Assembly (NCBI GenBank): GCA_013215565.1 | Contig: JABSQV010000084.1 | Location: 1-48,963, forward strand | Reading direction: 5' to 3' | From: Myxococcales bacterium | GTDB taxonomy: Bacteria > Myxococcota_A > UBA9160 > SZUA-336 | Length of the DNA: 48,963 bases | Shown here: positions 16,835 to 24,211 of the stretch, piece after piece | Numbering within the stretch: position 1 is the first letter of the stretch | How the letters are laid out: each line of letters opens with the position of its first letter | Translations under genes and position numbers: made by a program | The notes under the pieces: model-generated | What the model was told of the DNA's origin: nothing | The model's input: only the letters and a program-made list of their open reading frames with translations | The model's database searches: none

Positions 16835-18036
16835 CCCGGACGGATTTCCGCAGCGGCGCACTCGTCTCTGCGGCGACTTTTCTGGTGTGTGCGGCGGCCG
16901 CGGGTTGGGGCGCCGCGCGTGCCGGCATCCCGCTCTCGGATCTCGGGGTCTACTTTGACGGTCACCTGTATCTCGAGATCGCTAAGTCATTTCCGCTCCC
17001 GTACTCGTCCGAGGGTCCCGACTACCTCGGGCAGGCCCCGGGCTATCCGGCTGCGGTCTGGCTGCTGCGGCAGTGTCTTCCAGCCGCGCTCGCGAACTGG
17101 GGGCTGGTCGCGTTGCTGGTGGCCTGGTTGGGCGCGGCGGGAGCGGCCGTCGCGCTGTGGACACTCGCTCGGGAACTGGGGTTGAGGCCGCTCTGGCCGA
17201 CCGCGTTCTTCCTGCTCGCCTACCCGCGCTGGCTCTCGGTTGCCTCGACCGCTCACCCGGAGTCACTCGCGCTCGCGTTTTCGGTTGCGAGCGTGCTCTG
17301 GTACCTGCGCGGCCGGATCGCCGGGTCGATGGTGTGGCTCGCGCTCGCGGGCCTGGTCCGCTATCCGGCGCTGCTGCTCGGGATCCCACTCGCGCTCGGG
17401 ATTCTGTTCCAGCATCGAGAGACGGGTCTTCGGGCCTGGCTGTGGCTCTCGCTTCCGCCGCTCGCGTTCGCGGGGGTTCAGGTCTACCTCTACCTTGCCG
17501 TTCCGGGCTTCGCCGGAATCCTGGATGCGCACAGCGTCTTCTGGGAAGCGGGATTTATCTGGCCCTTCGCGGCGCTGTTGGAATTTGCGCCGCGGGCGCG
17601 AGTGTTATGGCGTCTCCCTGATTTCTGGTGGACCGCTGTCTTCGTTCTCACCTACGGGTCCCTGTTGTTCTATCTTTCGAGTCTCTGGGGGGGCTTTAGG
17701 CGCGGGCCCTCGCGTTTCTTCATGCTCCCGGGCGCCGTCGCGGTGGTGGTGGGCTTTCACGTCTGCCTGGACGGGCCACCCGCGGCCTGGGATTTCTCCA
17801 GGCTCACGCTGCTGGCGTGGCCGTTCGCTCTGTTGATCCACGTGCGCTGGTGGGGTGCAACGCTGCCGAAGCCGTTGCTTGCGCTACTGGGTGCCGGCCT
17901 CGCGGTCGCGAGTTTCTGGTACGCGACGACGGCCGCCCGGGGAGCGGTCGAACTGCAGTCCCGGCGACACCCGTTCCTCGAGCAGACCCGGGAACGGCTC
18001 GACTCGGACGTGCCGGTCTGGGCTTCCTTCGAGTAA
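16831..18036 (+). CDS. PIG-V-like polytopic mannosyltransferase homologue, copy 2
   Basis: A 401-residue tandem paralogue of the preceding gene. The same blocks recur in the same order: GIPLSDLGVYFDGHLYLEIAKS, FPLPYSSEG, GYPAAVWLL, LAYPRWLSVASTAHPES, LVRYPALLLGIPLA, HSVFWEAGFIWPF and LLFYLSSL. The start is GTG 16831, overlapping the stop of copy 1 as GTGA, so both are made from one mRNA with coupled translation. Copy 1 has LYP where this one has GYP in the second motif, hinting at different acceptors or sub-functionalisation. It ends 51 bp from the convergent crotonase gene. Confidence 0.68.
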   Translation: MTRTDFRSGALVSAATFLVCAAAAGWGAARAGIPLSDLGVYFDGHLYLEIAKSFPLPYSSEGPDYLGQAPGYPAAVWLLRQCLPAALANWGLVALLVAWLGAAGAAVALWTLARELGLRPLWPTAFFLLAYPRWLSVASTAHPESLALAFSVASVLWYLRGRIAGSMVWLALAGLVRYPALLLGIPLALGILFQHRETGLRAWLWLSLPPLAFAGVQVYLYLAVPGFAGILDAHSVFWEAGFIWPFAALLEFAPRARVLWRLPDFWWTAVFVLTYGSLLFYLSSLWGGFRRGPSRFFMLPGAVAVVVGFHVCLDGPPAAWDFSRLTLLAWPFALLIHVRWWGATLPKPLLALLGAGLAVASFWYATTAARGAVELQSRRHPFLEQTRERLDSDVPVWASFE

Positions 18037-18087
18037 GCCGAGGCCGGCGCACGGGGCTGGACTCGGGCCGACCTGGGTCGAGCCGCG

Positions 18088-18888
18088 TCAGCGCTTTCGG
18101 TCGATGGTCTTCTGTCGGTACTTGATGCCGGCTTCGCGTGACTCGGGTTCGGCGAGGCTTGCGAGCAGCACGTCGCCGTCGGCGAACGCCGTCTGACCGG
18201 CACCCATGCTGCGCGTGACCGCGTTCACGTGTTCCTTGGTGAGGACGACCGGCACGGAGGGCTTTTCGTAGATCTCGCGCGCGAGCGCCTCGGCTGCTTC
18301 CGCAAGCCGTTCGGCCGGAACCACCCGATTCACGAAGCCCAGCGCCTGCGCCTCCCCGGGCGAGAAGCGCCGACAGGTCATGACCAGTTCCTTGGTCATG
18401 GCCGGGCCGATCTCACGCACCAGACGCGGAATCCCGCCCCAGGCCAGCGGGATGCCGAGTTCGATCTCGGGAATCGAGAAGACCGCGTCCTCGGCCGCCA
18501 CCCGGAGATCGCAGGCCGCCATCAGCACGACACCGCCCCCGACCGCGAAGCCCTGAACCTGCGCGACCGTGACCGCCCGCATCGCCTCGATCGCGTCCGC
18601 CATGCGCAACCCCAGTTGTCCGGCTTCGCGGCGCTCGAGCCAGGAGGCCCCGCTCTTGCGAGAAGCCCCCGAGGTCGGCGGATCCTTGAGGTCTGCCCCG
18701 GCCGAGAAGGCGCGGCCGGCCCCCGAGACGATGACCACGCGCACCTCGGGCTGCCGATCGAACCATCCCGCGGCCTCGATCAGTTCCGTCATGATCGTGG
18801 CGCCGAGCGCGTTCAGGCGATCGGGGCGGTTCAGGATCAGGCGCCCCAGCGGGCCTTCGGTCTTCACGACCAGGGTCTCGAACTCCAT
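18088..18888 (-). CDS. Crotonase-superfamily protein (enoyl-CoA hydratase/isomerase-like)
   Basis: A 266-residue crotonase. The CoA-binding/oxyanion segment FSAGADL is at 61-67 and GFAVGGGVVLMAACDLR is at 113-129. PEIELGIPLAWGG supplies E141, equivalent to catalytic Glu164 of rat enoyl-CoA hydratase. The partner Glu144 position is V121 (GGGVVL instead of GGGCEL), so simple hydration is doubtful; isomerase or other crotonase chemistry is more likely. GGAGG is 8 nt before the ATG. It lies 57 bp after the ferredoxin gene at the end of the Rieske run, suggesting it handles a CoA thioester made downstream of the oxygenation. Confidence 0.85.
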   Translation of the reverse strand: MEFETLVVKTEGPLGRLILNRPDRLNALGATIMTELIEAAGWFDRQPEVRVVIVSGAGRAFSAGADLKDPPTSGASRKSGASWLERREAGQLGLRMADAIEAMRAVTVAQVQGFAVGGGVVLMAACDLRVAAEDAVFSIPEIELGIPLAWGGIPRLVREIGPAMTKELVMTCRRFSPGEAQALGFVNRVVPAERLAEAAEALAREIYEKPSVPVVLTKEHVNAVTRSMGAGQTAFADGDVLLASLAEPESREAGIKYRQKTIDRKR

Positions 18889-18945
18889 CGCATCGCCTCC
18901 AGTCTTTTACGCGCCCGCCGGGATCGTCCGGGACGCCCGAGGGGT

Positions 18946-19185
18946 TCAGTGCGCGGTCGCTTTAGGCTGCGGCCCGGCTTCGGTAATGCGAACCAGCGCG
19001 ATTGCGAAGCGCGGACACGCCCCGGCAGCGCGCGCGATCGCCTCGTCGTCATCGCGGGGTGGATCAGAGGCCACGGCCTTTCCATCGTCGTCGAGCGCGA
19101 AGGTCGCGGGTGCCTGGACGCTGCATTCGCCCGATCCCCGGCACGCCTCTCGGTTGATTCGGATCTCGAGGTCCCCGGTGCTCAC
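18946..19185 (-). CDS. Small [3Fe-4S]-type ferredoxin, partner of the Rieske oxygenase
   Basis: A 79-residue ferredoxin like those that serve bacterial P450s. The motif CRGSGECSVQAPATFALDD, followed by ACP near residue 57, gives three Cys in a C-x5-C-xn-CP arrangement. The middle cysteine of a 4Fe cluster is missing, which fits a [3Fe-4S] cluster. The start is GTG 19185, overlapping the oxygenase TGA as GTGA, so the two proteins are translationally coupled. It probably passes electrons to the oxygenase; no ferredoxin reductase is in the window. A longer in-frame form inside the oxygenase gene is rejected. Confidence 0.85.
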   Translation of the reverse strand: MSTGDLEIRINREACRGSGECSVQAPATFALDDDGKAVASDPPRDDDEAIARAAGACPRFAIALVRITEAGPQPKATAH

Positions 19186-20534
19186 TTGCCCAGGTGCCGG
19201 TCGAGCAGTGCGTGGAAGTGCCGGATCTTGCTTTCCTGGTAGCGCGCGAAGGGGATCTCGGTTCGGACGCTCGCGTGGAGGCCACGCTGGACCTTCCCGA
19301 GGTTGAAGGTGTCCTGGTTGAAGACGCGGGCCAGGAATCCCAGTTCCGGAGCAAAGGTCCAATCCTCATCGTCCGCGAGCCAGTGTACGGGGGCCGGGGG
19401 CGGGCGTTTGCCCCGGAACGGAGACAGGTAGATCACCTCCATGATCGAGCGGTCCGGGTCGTTCCGGTAGGGGCGGAAGCGGTAGACGATTCGGTTGTAG
19501 GCGCCCCATGGATGGAAGTTGGGGAAGACCGTGTAGTAGAAAGAGTCGGCCAGTTCTGCGTCCGAGAGATCGTGCGCGCCCGGCACGACGGACTGGAGTT
19601 GCATCCGCGAGACCTGGGCCAGGGTCTTGCGGGCCGTCATGCCGTCGGCAACGCGCAGCATCGGGTCCACGTCGATGCTGCGGCCCGTCATCGAGTCGAG
19701 CATCTCCTGCTCGCTGGGTTCCTCGGCGAGGTGCGGGCTCGGCGTCATGTTAGGCGTGATCGCGCGGCTGAAGTGGTCCCAGACGTCGTACTGGGAGTTG
19801 GCGTCCCCGATCCCGGGCAAGAGTTGGGGGTGTGTGGCGACGACGTGGAAGGCCTCCATGAAGCCCTCCTGGGCCACCTTCCAGTTGCACTCAAGCACCT
19901 TGGCGACGTGGACTTCCTTGTAGCGGTCCTCGAGCGGCCAGCGCTCGAAGTGCTCGGGAAGTTCGCCCAGGTAGTCCTGGAGCGAGCCGGCTCCAGGATC
20001 CAGATTGACGAACACGAAGCCGCCCCAGGTCCCGACCTGGGCCTCGGGCAGGTGGTGGGCGTCGCGATCGACGTGCGGGAAGTCCCAGCGCGCCGGAATC
20101 TCGTGGAGGCTCCCGTCCAGGTTCCAGCACCAGCCGTGGAACGGGCAGCGGAAGCGCGGCACCTGACCCCCGTGTTCGCGGAGCTGCCTCCCGCGGTGCA
20201 GGCAGGCGTTGTGGAACGCCTTGATCTGGCCCTTGTCCGTGCGCACGACGAGGATCGAGGAACTCGCGATGTCGTACACCACGTGGTCCCCGGGTTCGGG
20301 GATTTCCTCTTCTCGGCAGGCCATTTGCCAGACTTTCTTCCAGACCTTCTCGACCTCGAGGTCGTGCCACGCGCGTGAGGTGTAGCGCTCCAGCGAGACC
20401 ACCCGGGCCGGAAGTTCCCGCTCGGATTGGAGGCGCAGGACTTCGGGGACCGGGCGCGAGTCCTTGTCGAGCAGTTCCTGGTACGAGATCCCGCTCGATC
20501 GCGGGGGGCGTGGAGTGTCGGCTTCGCTGGCCAC
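19182..20534 (-). CDS. Rieske non-haem iron oxygenase, alpha subunit (second)
   Basis: A 450-residue oxygenase. Rieske ligands are C111-x-H113 and C130-x2-H133 (ACLHRG, CPFHGW). In the catalytic domain EAFHVVATH gives iron ligands H230 and H235 with E227 in the bridging position, as in the first Rieske protein. It is only moderately similar to that protein, so this is not a recent duplicate. The start is GTG 20534 with AAGGAAAG 6-8 nt upstream; the SDR stop lies 21 bp before. The gene overlaps its ferredoxin by 4 bp. Oxidative attack on a ring or methyl group is expected; substrate unknown. Confidence 0.9.
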   Translation of the reverse strand: MASEADTPRPPRSSGISYQELLDKDSRPVPEVLRLQSERELPARVVSLERYTSRAWHDLEVEKVWKKVWQMACREEEIPEPGDHVVYDIASSSILVVRTDKGQIKAFHNACLHRGRQLREHGGQVPRFRCPFHGWCWNLDGSLHEIPARWDFPHVDRDAHHLPEAQVGTWGGFVFVNLDPGAGSLQDYLGELPEHFERWPLEDRYKEVHVAKVLECNWKVAQEGFMEAFHVVATHPQLLPGIGDANSQYDVWDHFSRAITPNMTPSPHLAEEPSEQEMLDSMTGRSIDVDPMLRVADGMTARKTLAQVSRMQLQSVVPGAHDLSDAELADSFYYTVFPNFHPWGAYNRIVYRFRPYRNDPDRSIMEVIYLSPFRGKRPPPAPVHWLADDEDWTFAPELGFLARVFNQDTFNLGKVQRGLHASVRTEIPFARYQESKIRHFHALLDRHLGK

Positions 20535-20555
20535 CTGGCTTTCCTTCCTCGGCGC

Positions 20556-21314
20556 CTACCAGCCCACGCGCTTGGTAAAGCCCCCGTCGGTGACGAGGTT
20601 CGCGCCCGTGATCAGGCTCGCGGCCGGGCTCAGCAGAAACACCACGGCACGCGCGACTTCCTCTGGCGTTCCCATCCGACCGAGCGCGCACTGCGCCAGC
20701 GCCCGCTCGTAGATCTGGGGCATGCTCTGCTGGATCATCTCCCAGTTCCCGCCCTCGAAGAAGACCGGACCGGGCGACACCGTGTTCACCCGGATGCCCT
20801 GCGGGGCCAGCGCCTGAGAGAGATCATTCGCATGTGCGATCAGGGCGGCCTTCATCGCGTTGTAGGGTTGCGGGACCCCCAGGTACTCGAGCGCCGCGGT
20901 GCTGCCGATGAACACGATGCTGGGGGCGTCGGATTCTGCGAGCAGCGGGACCGCTGCCTCGACCGAGCGTGCGGCGCCGAGCAGGTCGATGTCGAAGTTC
21001 GCCTGCCAGGCCGCCTCGCCCATCCCTGCGCCCCCGCTCGCGTTGCAGACCAAGCAGTCGAGGCCGCCCAGGGCCTGGGCCGCTTCGGCTACAAAGGCCT
21101 TGAGCGCTTCGCCCTCGCCCACGTCGACGGCCTTGGTAAACACGCTCACGCCGCGCGCCTCGAGGTCCTTACGCGCGGACTCCAGGCCAGCTTCGCCGCG
21201 CGCGCAGATTGCGACGTCGACGCCGTCGTCGGCGAGCAATTGTGCAATCGCGAGCCCGATGCCGCGGGTTGCGGCGGTGACGATGGCCTTGTGGCCGTTG
21301 AGTCCGAGGTCCAT
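20556..21314 (-). CDS. Short-chain dehydrogenase/reductase
   Basis: A 252-residue classical SDR. The cofactor motif is TAATRGIGLAIA, NASGG is the NNAG-type strand, FIGSTAALEYLG carries the catalytic Ser, and PYNAMKAAL carries YxxxK. SPGPVFFEGGNW and VTDGGFTKR near the C-terminus are typical. The ATG at 21314 has GGAAGGAA 5-9 nt upstream. The reading frame has no stop for another 96 codons upstream and joins a separate short conserved-looking module (21315-21602), so a longer fused product is possible. Gene order (SDR, Rieske, ferredoxin, crotonase) suggests dehydrogenation of the oxygenation product. Confidence 0.88.
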   Translation of the reverse strand: MDLGLNGHKAIVTAATRGIGLAIAQLLADDGVDVAICARGEAGLESARKDLEARGVSVFTKAVDVGEGEALKAFVAEAAQALGGLDCLVCNASGGAGMGEAAWQANFDIDLLGAARSVEAAVPLLAESDAPSIVFIGSTAALEYLGVPQPYNAMKAALIAHANDLSQALAPQGIRVNTVSPGPVFFEGGNWEMIQQSMPQIYERALAQCALGRMGTPEEVARAVVFLLSPAASLITGANLVTDGGFTKRVGW

Positions 21315-21602
21315 GCCGGCGTTCCTTCCTTCGGTTGGGCGCGTGAGGCGCGGGGGTTCGGTCGCAGTTCGGCGGGGTGGGGTGGGGGGCGCCGCGCGAG
21401 CCCCCGCGAGCGGTCCGCGGGAGTCGAGTTGGGGACCGCCCACCCATCCGACCAGTTGAGGATCTGCGTGTCGAAGCTCTCCCGAGTGCCATCGGCCGTC
21501 GGGTTCGAAGCGACCGACGCGGTCGCCCTCCTCGACCCGGACCAGACCGTCGGGTTGCAGTTCGTAGATTCCGCCCGTGAGTGCGTGTCGTAGCTTCAAC
21601 AC
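21315..21602 (-). other. In-frame ~60-residue protein-like module upstream of, and fused in frame to, the SDR
   Basis: From GTG 21602 (or TTG 21599) the frame reads KLRHALTGGIYELQPDGLV, then VEEGDRVGRFEPDGRW and GELRHADPQLVGWVGGPQL: a compact, beta-rich sequence with regular Gly/Asp turns that looks coding. It is followed by about 38 residues rich in Pro/Arg/Ala with no stop codon, then the SDR methionine. Either a 348-residue fusion is made, or a small protein lost its stop and the SDR is reinitiated from its own strong ribosome site. I do not know a named family. A TAGAGT -10-like box lies 4 nt before the GTG and 7 nt before the TTG. Confidence 0.5.
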
Positions 21603-21606
21603 GGAG

Positions 21607-21612
21607 ACTCTA
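21607..21612 (-). promoter_or_regulatory. -10-like TAGAGT before the small module/SDR
   Basis: TAGAGT on the minus strand lies 7 nt before TTG 21599 (4 nt before GTG 21602). It would start a new transcript for SDR-Rieske-ferredoxin-crotonase inside the longer minus-strand run. No -35 match. Confidence 0.35.
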
Positions 21613-21654
21613 TCACGCGGTTCCGCCGCGTCGTTTGGGGGGTTCGGGCGATTC

Positions 21655-22389
21655 TCAGGACACCAGACGGATTCGCGTGCCGCAGATCTCGATGCAGTCG
21701 CGGTCGCTCTCCAGGCCGCGCTCGCGGGCTCGCGCGAGCACGCGCGACGCGTCAGTCGCACGCAGGTCGAGCCCCGACACGCCTTCTCCACGCTCGGGGG
21801 TGGCCGCCACGAAGCGAAGCTCACCCCCGTCGAGCCGGATCCGTGCGCCCTCCGCAGAGCGGTCCATGGCTTCGGCCCAGCGGGCCGTCATTCGCTCGGG
21901 GTCGTGCGCCTCGATCTCGGCGCCCACGATCTGGTCGACCGCGTGCGTCCGCACGTGTGCGCGCCAATCCGGACCGGCCCAGCGCCACGCCTCGCGCGGC
22001 TGCATGGCGTCGAAGGAGAGGATCGCGCCTCCGACATCGCGCGGATGCAGGTGGATCGAGGCGGCGTCCTCGAGATCGACCTGCCAGACGATGCGCACGC
22101 CGATCCGCTCGAGTCGTTCGCGCGCCTTCGCCAGGTCTTCGGTCTGGACGATTACCATGTAGCCGCCGTCGCCCGCGCGGCGCTCGAGCAGCCGCCCGGC
22201 CGAGGTTCCCTCCGTTTCGGGCGAGACCACTTCGAGGAAGGTGTCGCCGATCGGCAGCACCGCGTTGTGGAGCCCGAAGCTCGCGATCCCGGGATCGCGA
22301 AAGCCCACCTCGAGGTCGAGCACCGCGCACAGGTCATCGACCACGGGCGTGAGTTCGCGCGCGACGAGCGCGATCTGGCGCAGGCGCAT
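21655..22389 (-). CDS. VOC-superfamily (glyoxalase/bleomycin-resistance/dioxygenase fold) protein
   Basis: A 244-residue protein of two or more beta-alpha-beta-beta-beta repeats. The N-terminus RLRQIALVARELTPVVDDLCAVL is the usual first strand and helix; DTFLEVVSPE ends the first module and supplies the conserved Glu metal-ligand position. The second half is a degenerate repeat with GGELRFVAATPE. Catalytic type (dioxygenase, epimerase, isomerase, lyase) cannot be told. The ATG at 22389 shares its A with the nitroreductase stop (TGATG), so translation is coupled. Confidence 0.72.
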   Translation of the reverse strand: MRLRQIALVARELTPVVDDLCAVLDLEVGFRDPGIASFGLHNAVLPIGDTFLEVVSPETEGTSAGRLLERRAGDGGYMVIVQTEDLAKARERLERIGVRIVWQVDLEDAASIHLHPRDVGGAILSFDAMQPREAWRWAGPDWRAHVRTHAVDQIVGAEIEAHDPERMTARWAEAMDRSAEGARIRLDGGELRFVAATPERGEGVSGLDLRATDASRVLARARERGLESDRDCIEICGTRIRLVS

Positions 22390-23042
22390 CACTCCCGGGT
22401 TTCCTTCCAGGCGTCCCAGTAGACGATCTCGTTGATGGGTCGCCGCGCGGCGGGCCGGAACTCGGTGCCCTGGGTGTACGCAACCGGCAGCAGCGCGGCC
22501 TGGGTGACGTCGTTGGGGATGTTGAGTAGCGCCGCGGCCTCTTCGGCGTGGGCCAGGTGCAGGGTGGTGAGGACGCTGCCGAGCCCGCGACTCCGAAGCG
22601 CGAGCTGGAAACTCCAGATCGAGGGAAAGATCGAACCGAAGAAGCCCGCGTACCCGGCGGACGGGGTGCCCTCGGGGAGCTTGCCGCGGATGCACGGGAT
22701 CACGTGGATCGGGACCCGGTGCAGGTGCTCGACCAGGTAGAGCGCCGAGTCGAGGACCCGTGCAAGCTGCGAGTCGTTGCTCGCGTCGGCCTGCGTGCGG
22801 CTCGCGGTTAGGTACTCCGAGCCGGCCTTGCGGTAGAGTTCGGCGAGGGCGCGGCGCTTCTCGGCGTCACTCACCACCAGCCAGCGCCAGCCCTGGCTGT
22901 TCGAGCCCGTCGGCGCCTGCTGGCTGAGACGCAGGCACTCGAGCACCACTTCGGGCTCTACGGGCCGTTCCAGATCCAGGCGTTTGCGCACTGCGCGCGT
23001 CGTCGAGAGCAGGTCGTCCACCATGGCGAGGTCGTACTTCAT
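22389..23042 (-). CDS. Nitroreductase-family FMN oxidoreductase
   Basis: A 217-residue FMN-dependent protein. The N-terminal STTRAVRKRLDLERPVE is the RxSxRxF-like FMN-phosphate segment, SQQAPTGSNSQGWRWLVVSD is the classic APTGSNSQPW-type motif, and ALRSRGLGSVLTTLHL is the GLGsvl segment near the C-terminus. Such enzymes transfer hydride from NAD(P)H to nitro, quinone, ene or flavin substrates. AAGGAG is 7 nt before ATG 23042. It lies 11 bp after the methyltransferase stop and overlaps the VOC gene, so it is inside an operon. It may supply reduced flavin or reduce a catabolic intermediate. Confidence 0.86.
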   Translation of the reverse strand: MKYDLAMVDDLLSTTRAVRKRLDLERPVEPEVVLECLRLSQQAPTGSNSQGWRWLVVSDAEKRRALAELYRKAGSEYLTASRTQADASNDSQLARVLDSALYLVEHLHRVPIHVIPCIRGKLPEGTPSAGYAGFFGSIFPSIWSFQLALRSRGLGSVLTTLHLAHAEEAAALLNIPNDVTQAALLPVAYTQGTEFRPAARRPINEIVYWDAWKETRE

Positions 23043-23053
23043 CGAGGTCTCCT

Positions 23054-24142
23054 TCAGGGGCGTGCGACGTAGAAGGCGTTCACCGGGTGGCCAAAGTCGA
23101 GCGTCTCGAAGCTCGAGAAGCCGGCGTCCTTCGTCATCTCGCGTGCGAGTTCCTCGTGCAGCCCGAGGGTTCCGAGGCCGGCGCCGCCCGGCTCCGAGAG
23201 CGCGGACGACATGCACGAGACCACGCTCATCCCGTACATGAGCGCGACCATCGGATTGCGGGCGACGTTCTCCTCGTAGCCGTCGCGGGCCTTGATGTCG
23301 CAGATCAGCCAGGCCCCGTCGTCGCGCAGCGCCGCGCGGACGCGGCGCATCGCGGCCGCGGGATCGGTCATATCGTGGAGCACGTCGAAGGTAGTGACGA
23401 AATGGAAGCTCGCGTCGCCCGGCAGGGGATCCTGCGCGGCGTCGTGGAACTCGGCGTTCTCGACCCCAACCTCACCGCGGTTTGCCTCGGCCCGCTCGAG
23501 TGCGTGGACCGAGATGTCGTAGCCGTGAAACTCCGAACGCGGGAAGGCGCGCGCCATTTCGAGCAGCGCGACGCCGCCCCCGCAGCCGATGTCGGCCACG
23601 CGCGCGCCCGCCTCGAGCGCCGGGACCACGCCCTCGATTCGCGGCAGCGCGACCGGCACCAGCAGACTCCGAAACCAGGGTGCGAAGCCGCGCTCGATTC
23701 CGTGGGCGCCCTCCGGTCCGAAGGCGTCGTAGGGGAGCCCGATCCCGGTCCGGAAGGCTTCGGGAAGCCGGGTCGTGACCCCGATCGTCTGCGGAAAGGA
23801 CGAGAACATGCCGGCCCCGAAGGCCGGGTGCGACTCCTCGGCGAGCACGGCGCTGCCTTCGGCCGAGAGCGAGAAGCGGTCGTCCCCCGCGTACTCGAGC
23901 ACGCCCGCGGAACCCTGCTGGTACAGCCACTCACGCACCCAGCGCTCGTGGAGTCCGGTGCGCTCAGCCAGTTCGCGGCTCGATACGGGCTCGCCGGATG
24001 CCATTTCGCGGAAAAGGCCCAGGTGGTCGCCGAGGTAGACCATGGCGGCCGTCATCGCGCCCCCGAGCGCCCCGAATACGAGGCTCGAGTAATCCTTGAG
24101 CTTTTCCCGGTCCACGGGACGCGCGCCCTGTGGCTTTCCCAT
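23054..24142 (-). CDS. SAM-dependent methyltransferase with N-terminal winged helix (Rv2258c-like)
   Basis: A 362-residue two-domain protein. Residues ~15-100 form a dimerising winged helix (SSRELAERTGLHERWVREWLYQQG), as in O-methyltransferase/Rv2258c-type proteins. The class I Rossmann domain follows: VADIGCGGGVALLEMA is motif I, GYDISVHALERA is motif II and FVTTFDVLHDM is motif IV. The N-terminal helix domain is usually for dimerisation and substrate binding, not DNA binding. The ATG at 24142 has GGAGGAGAG upstream, and a TAGGTT -10-like box lies about 35 nt before it. It leads the minus-strand run ending at the crotonase. Confidence 0.85.
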   Translation of the reverse strand: MGKPQGARPVDREKLKDYSSLVFGALGGAMTAAMVYLGDHLGLFREMASGEPVSSRELAERTGLHERWVREWLYQQGSAGVLEYAGDDRFSLSAEGSAVLAEESHPAFGAGMFSSFPQTIGVTTRLPEAFRTGIGLPYDAFGPEGAHGIERGFAPWFRSLLVPVALPRIEGVVPALEAGARVADIGCGGGVALLEMARAFPRSEFHGYDISVHALERAEANRGEVGVENAEFHDAAQDPLPGDASFHFVTTFDVLHDMTDPAAAMRRVRAALRDDGAWLICDIKARDGYEENVARNPMVALMYGMSVVSCMSSALSEPGGAGLGTLGLHEELAREMTKDAGFSSFETLDFGHPVNAFYVARP

Positions 24143-24197
24143 GCACTCTCCTCCGTGCTGCCTGGCCTGCTGCCGCAACCTATCACAGGGTTGGGGC

Positions 24198-24203
24198 TAC
24201 AAT
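24198..24203 (+). promoter_or_regulatory. -10-like TACAAT before the MalY-like gene
   Basis: TACAAT is 8 nt before GTG 24212, with no Shine-Dalgarno sequence between. A transcript starting 7-9 nt downstream would be leaderless. Confidence 0.45.
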
Positions 24204-24211
24204 CGCGAGCC

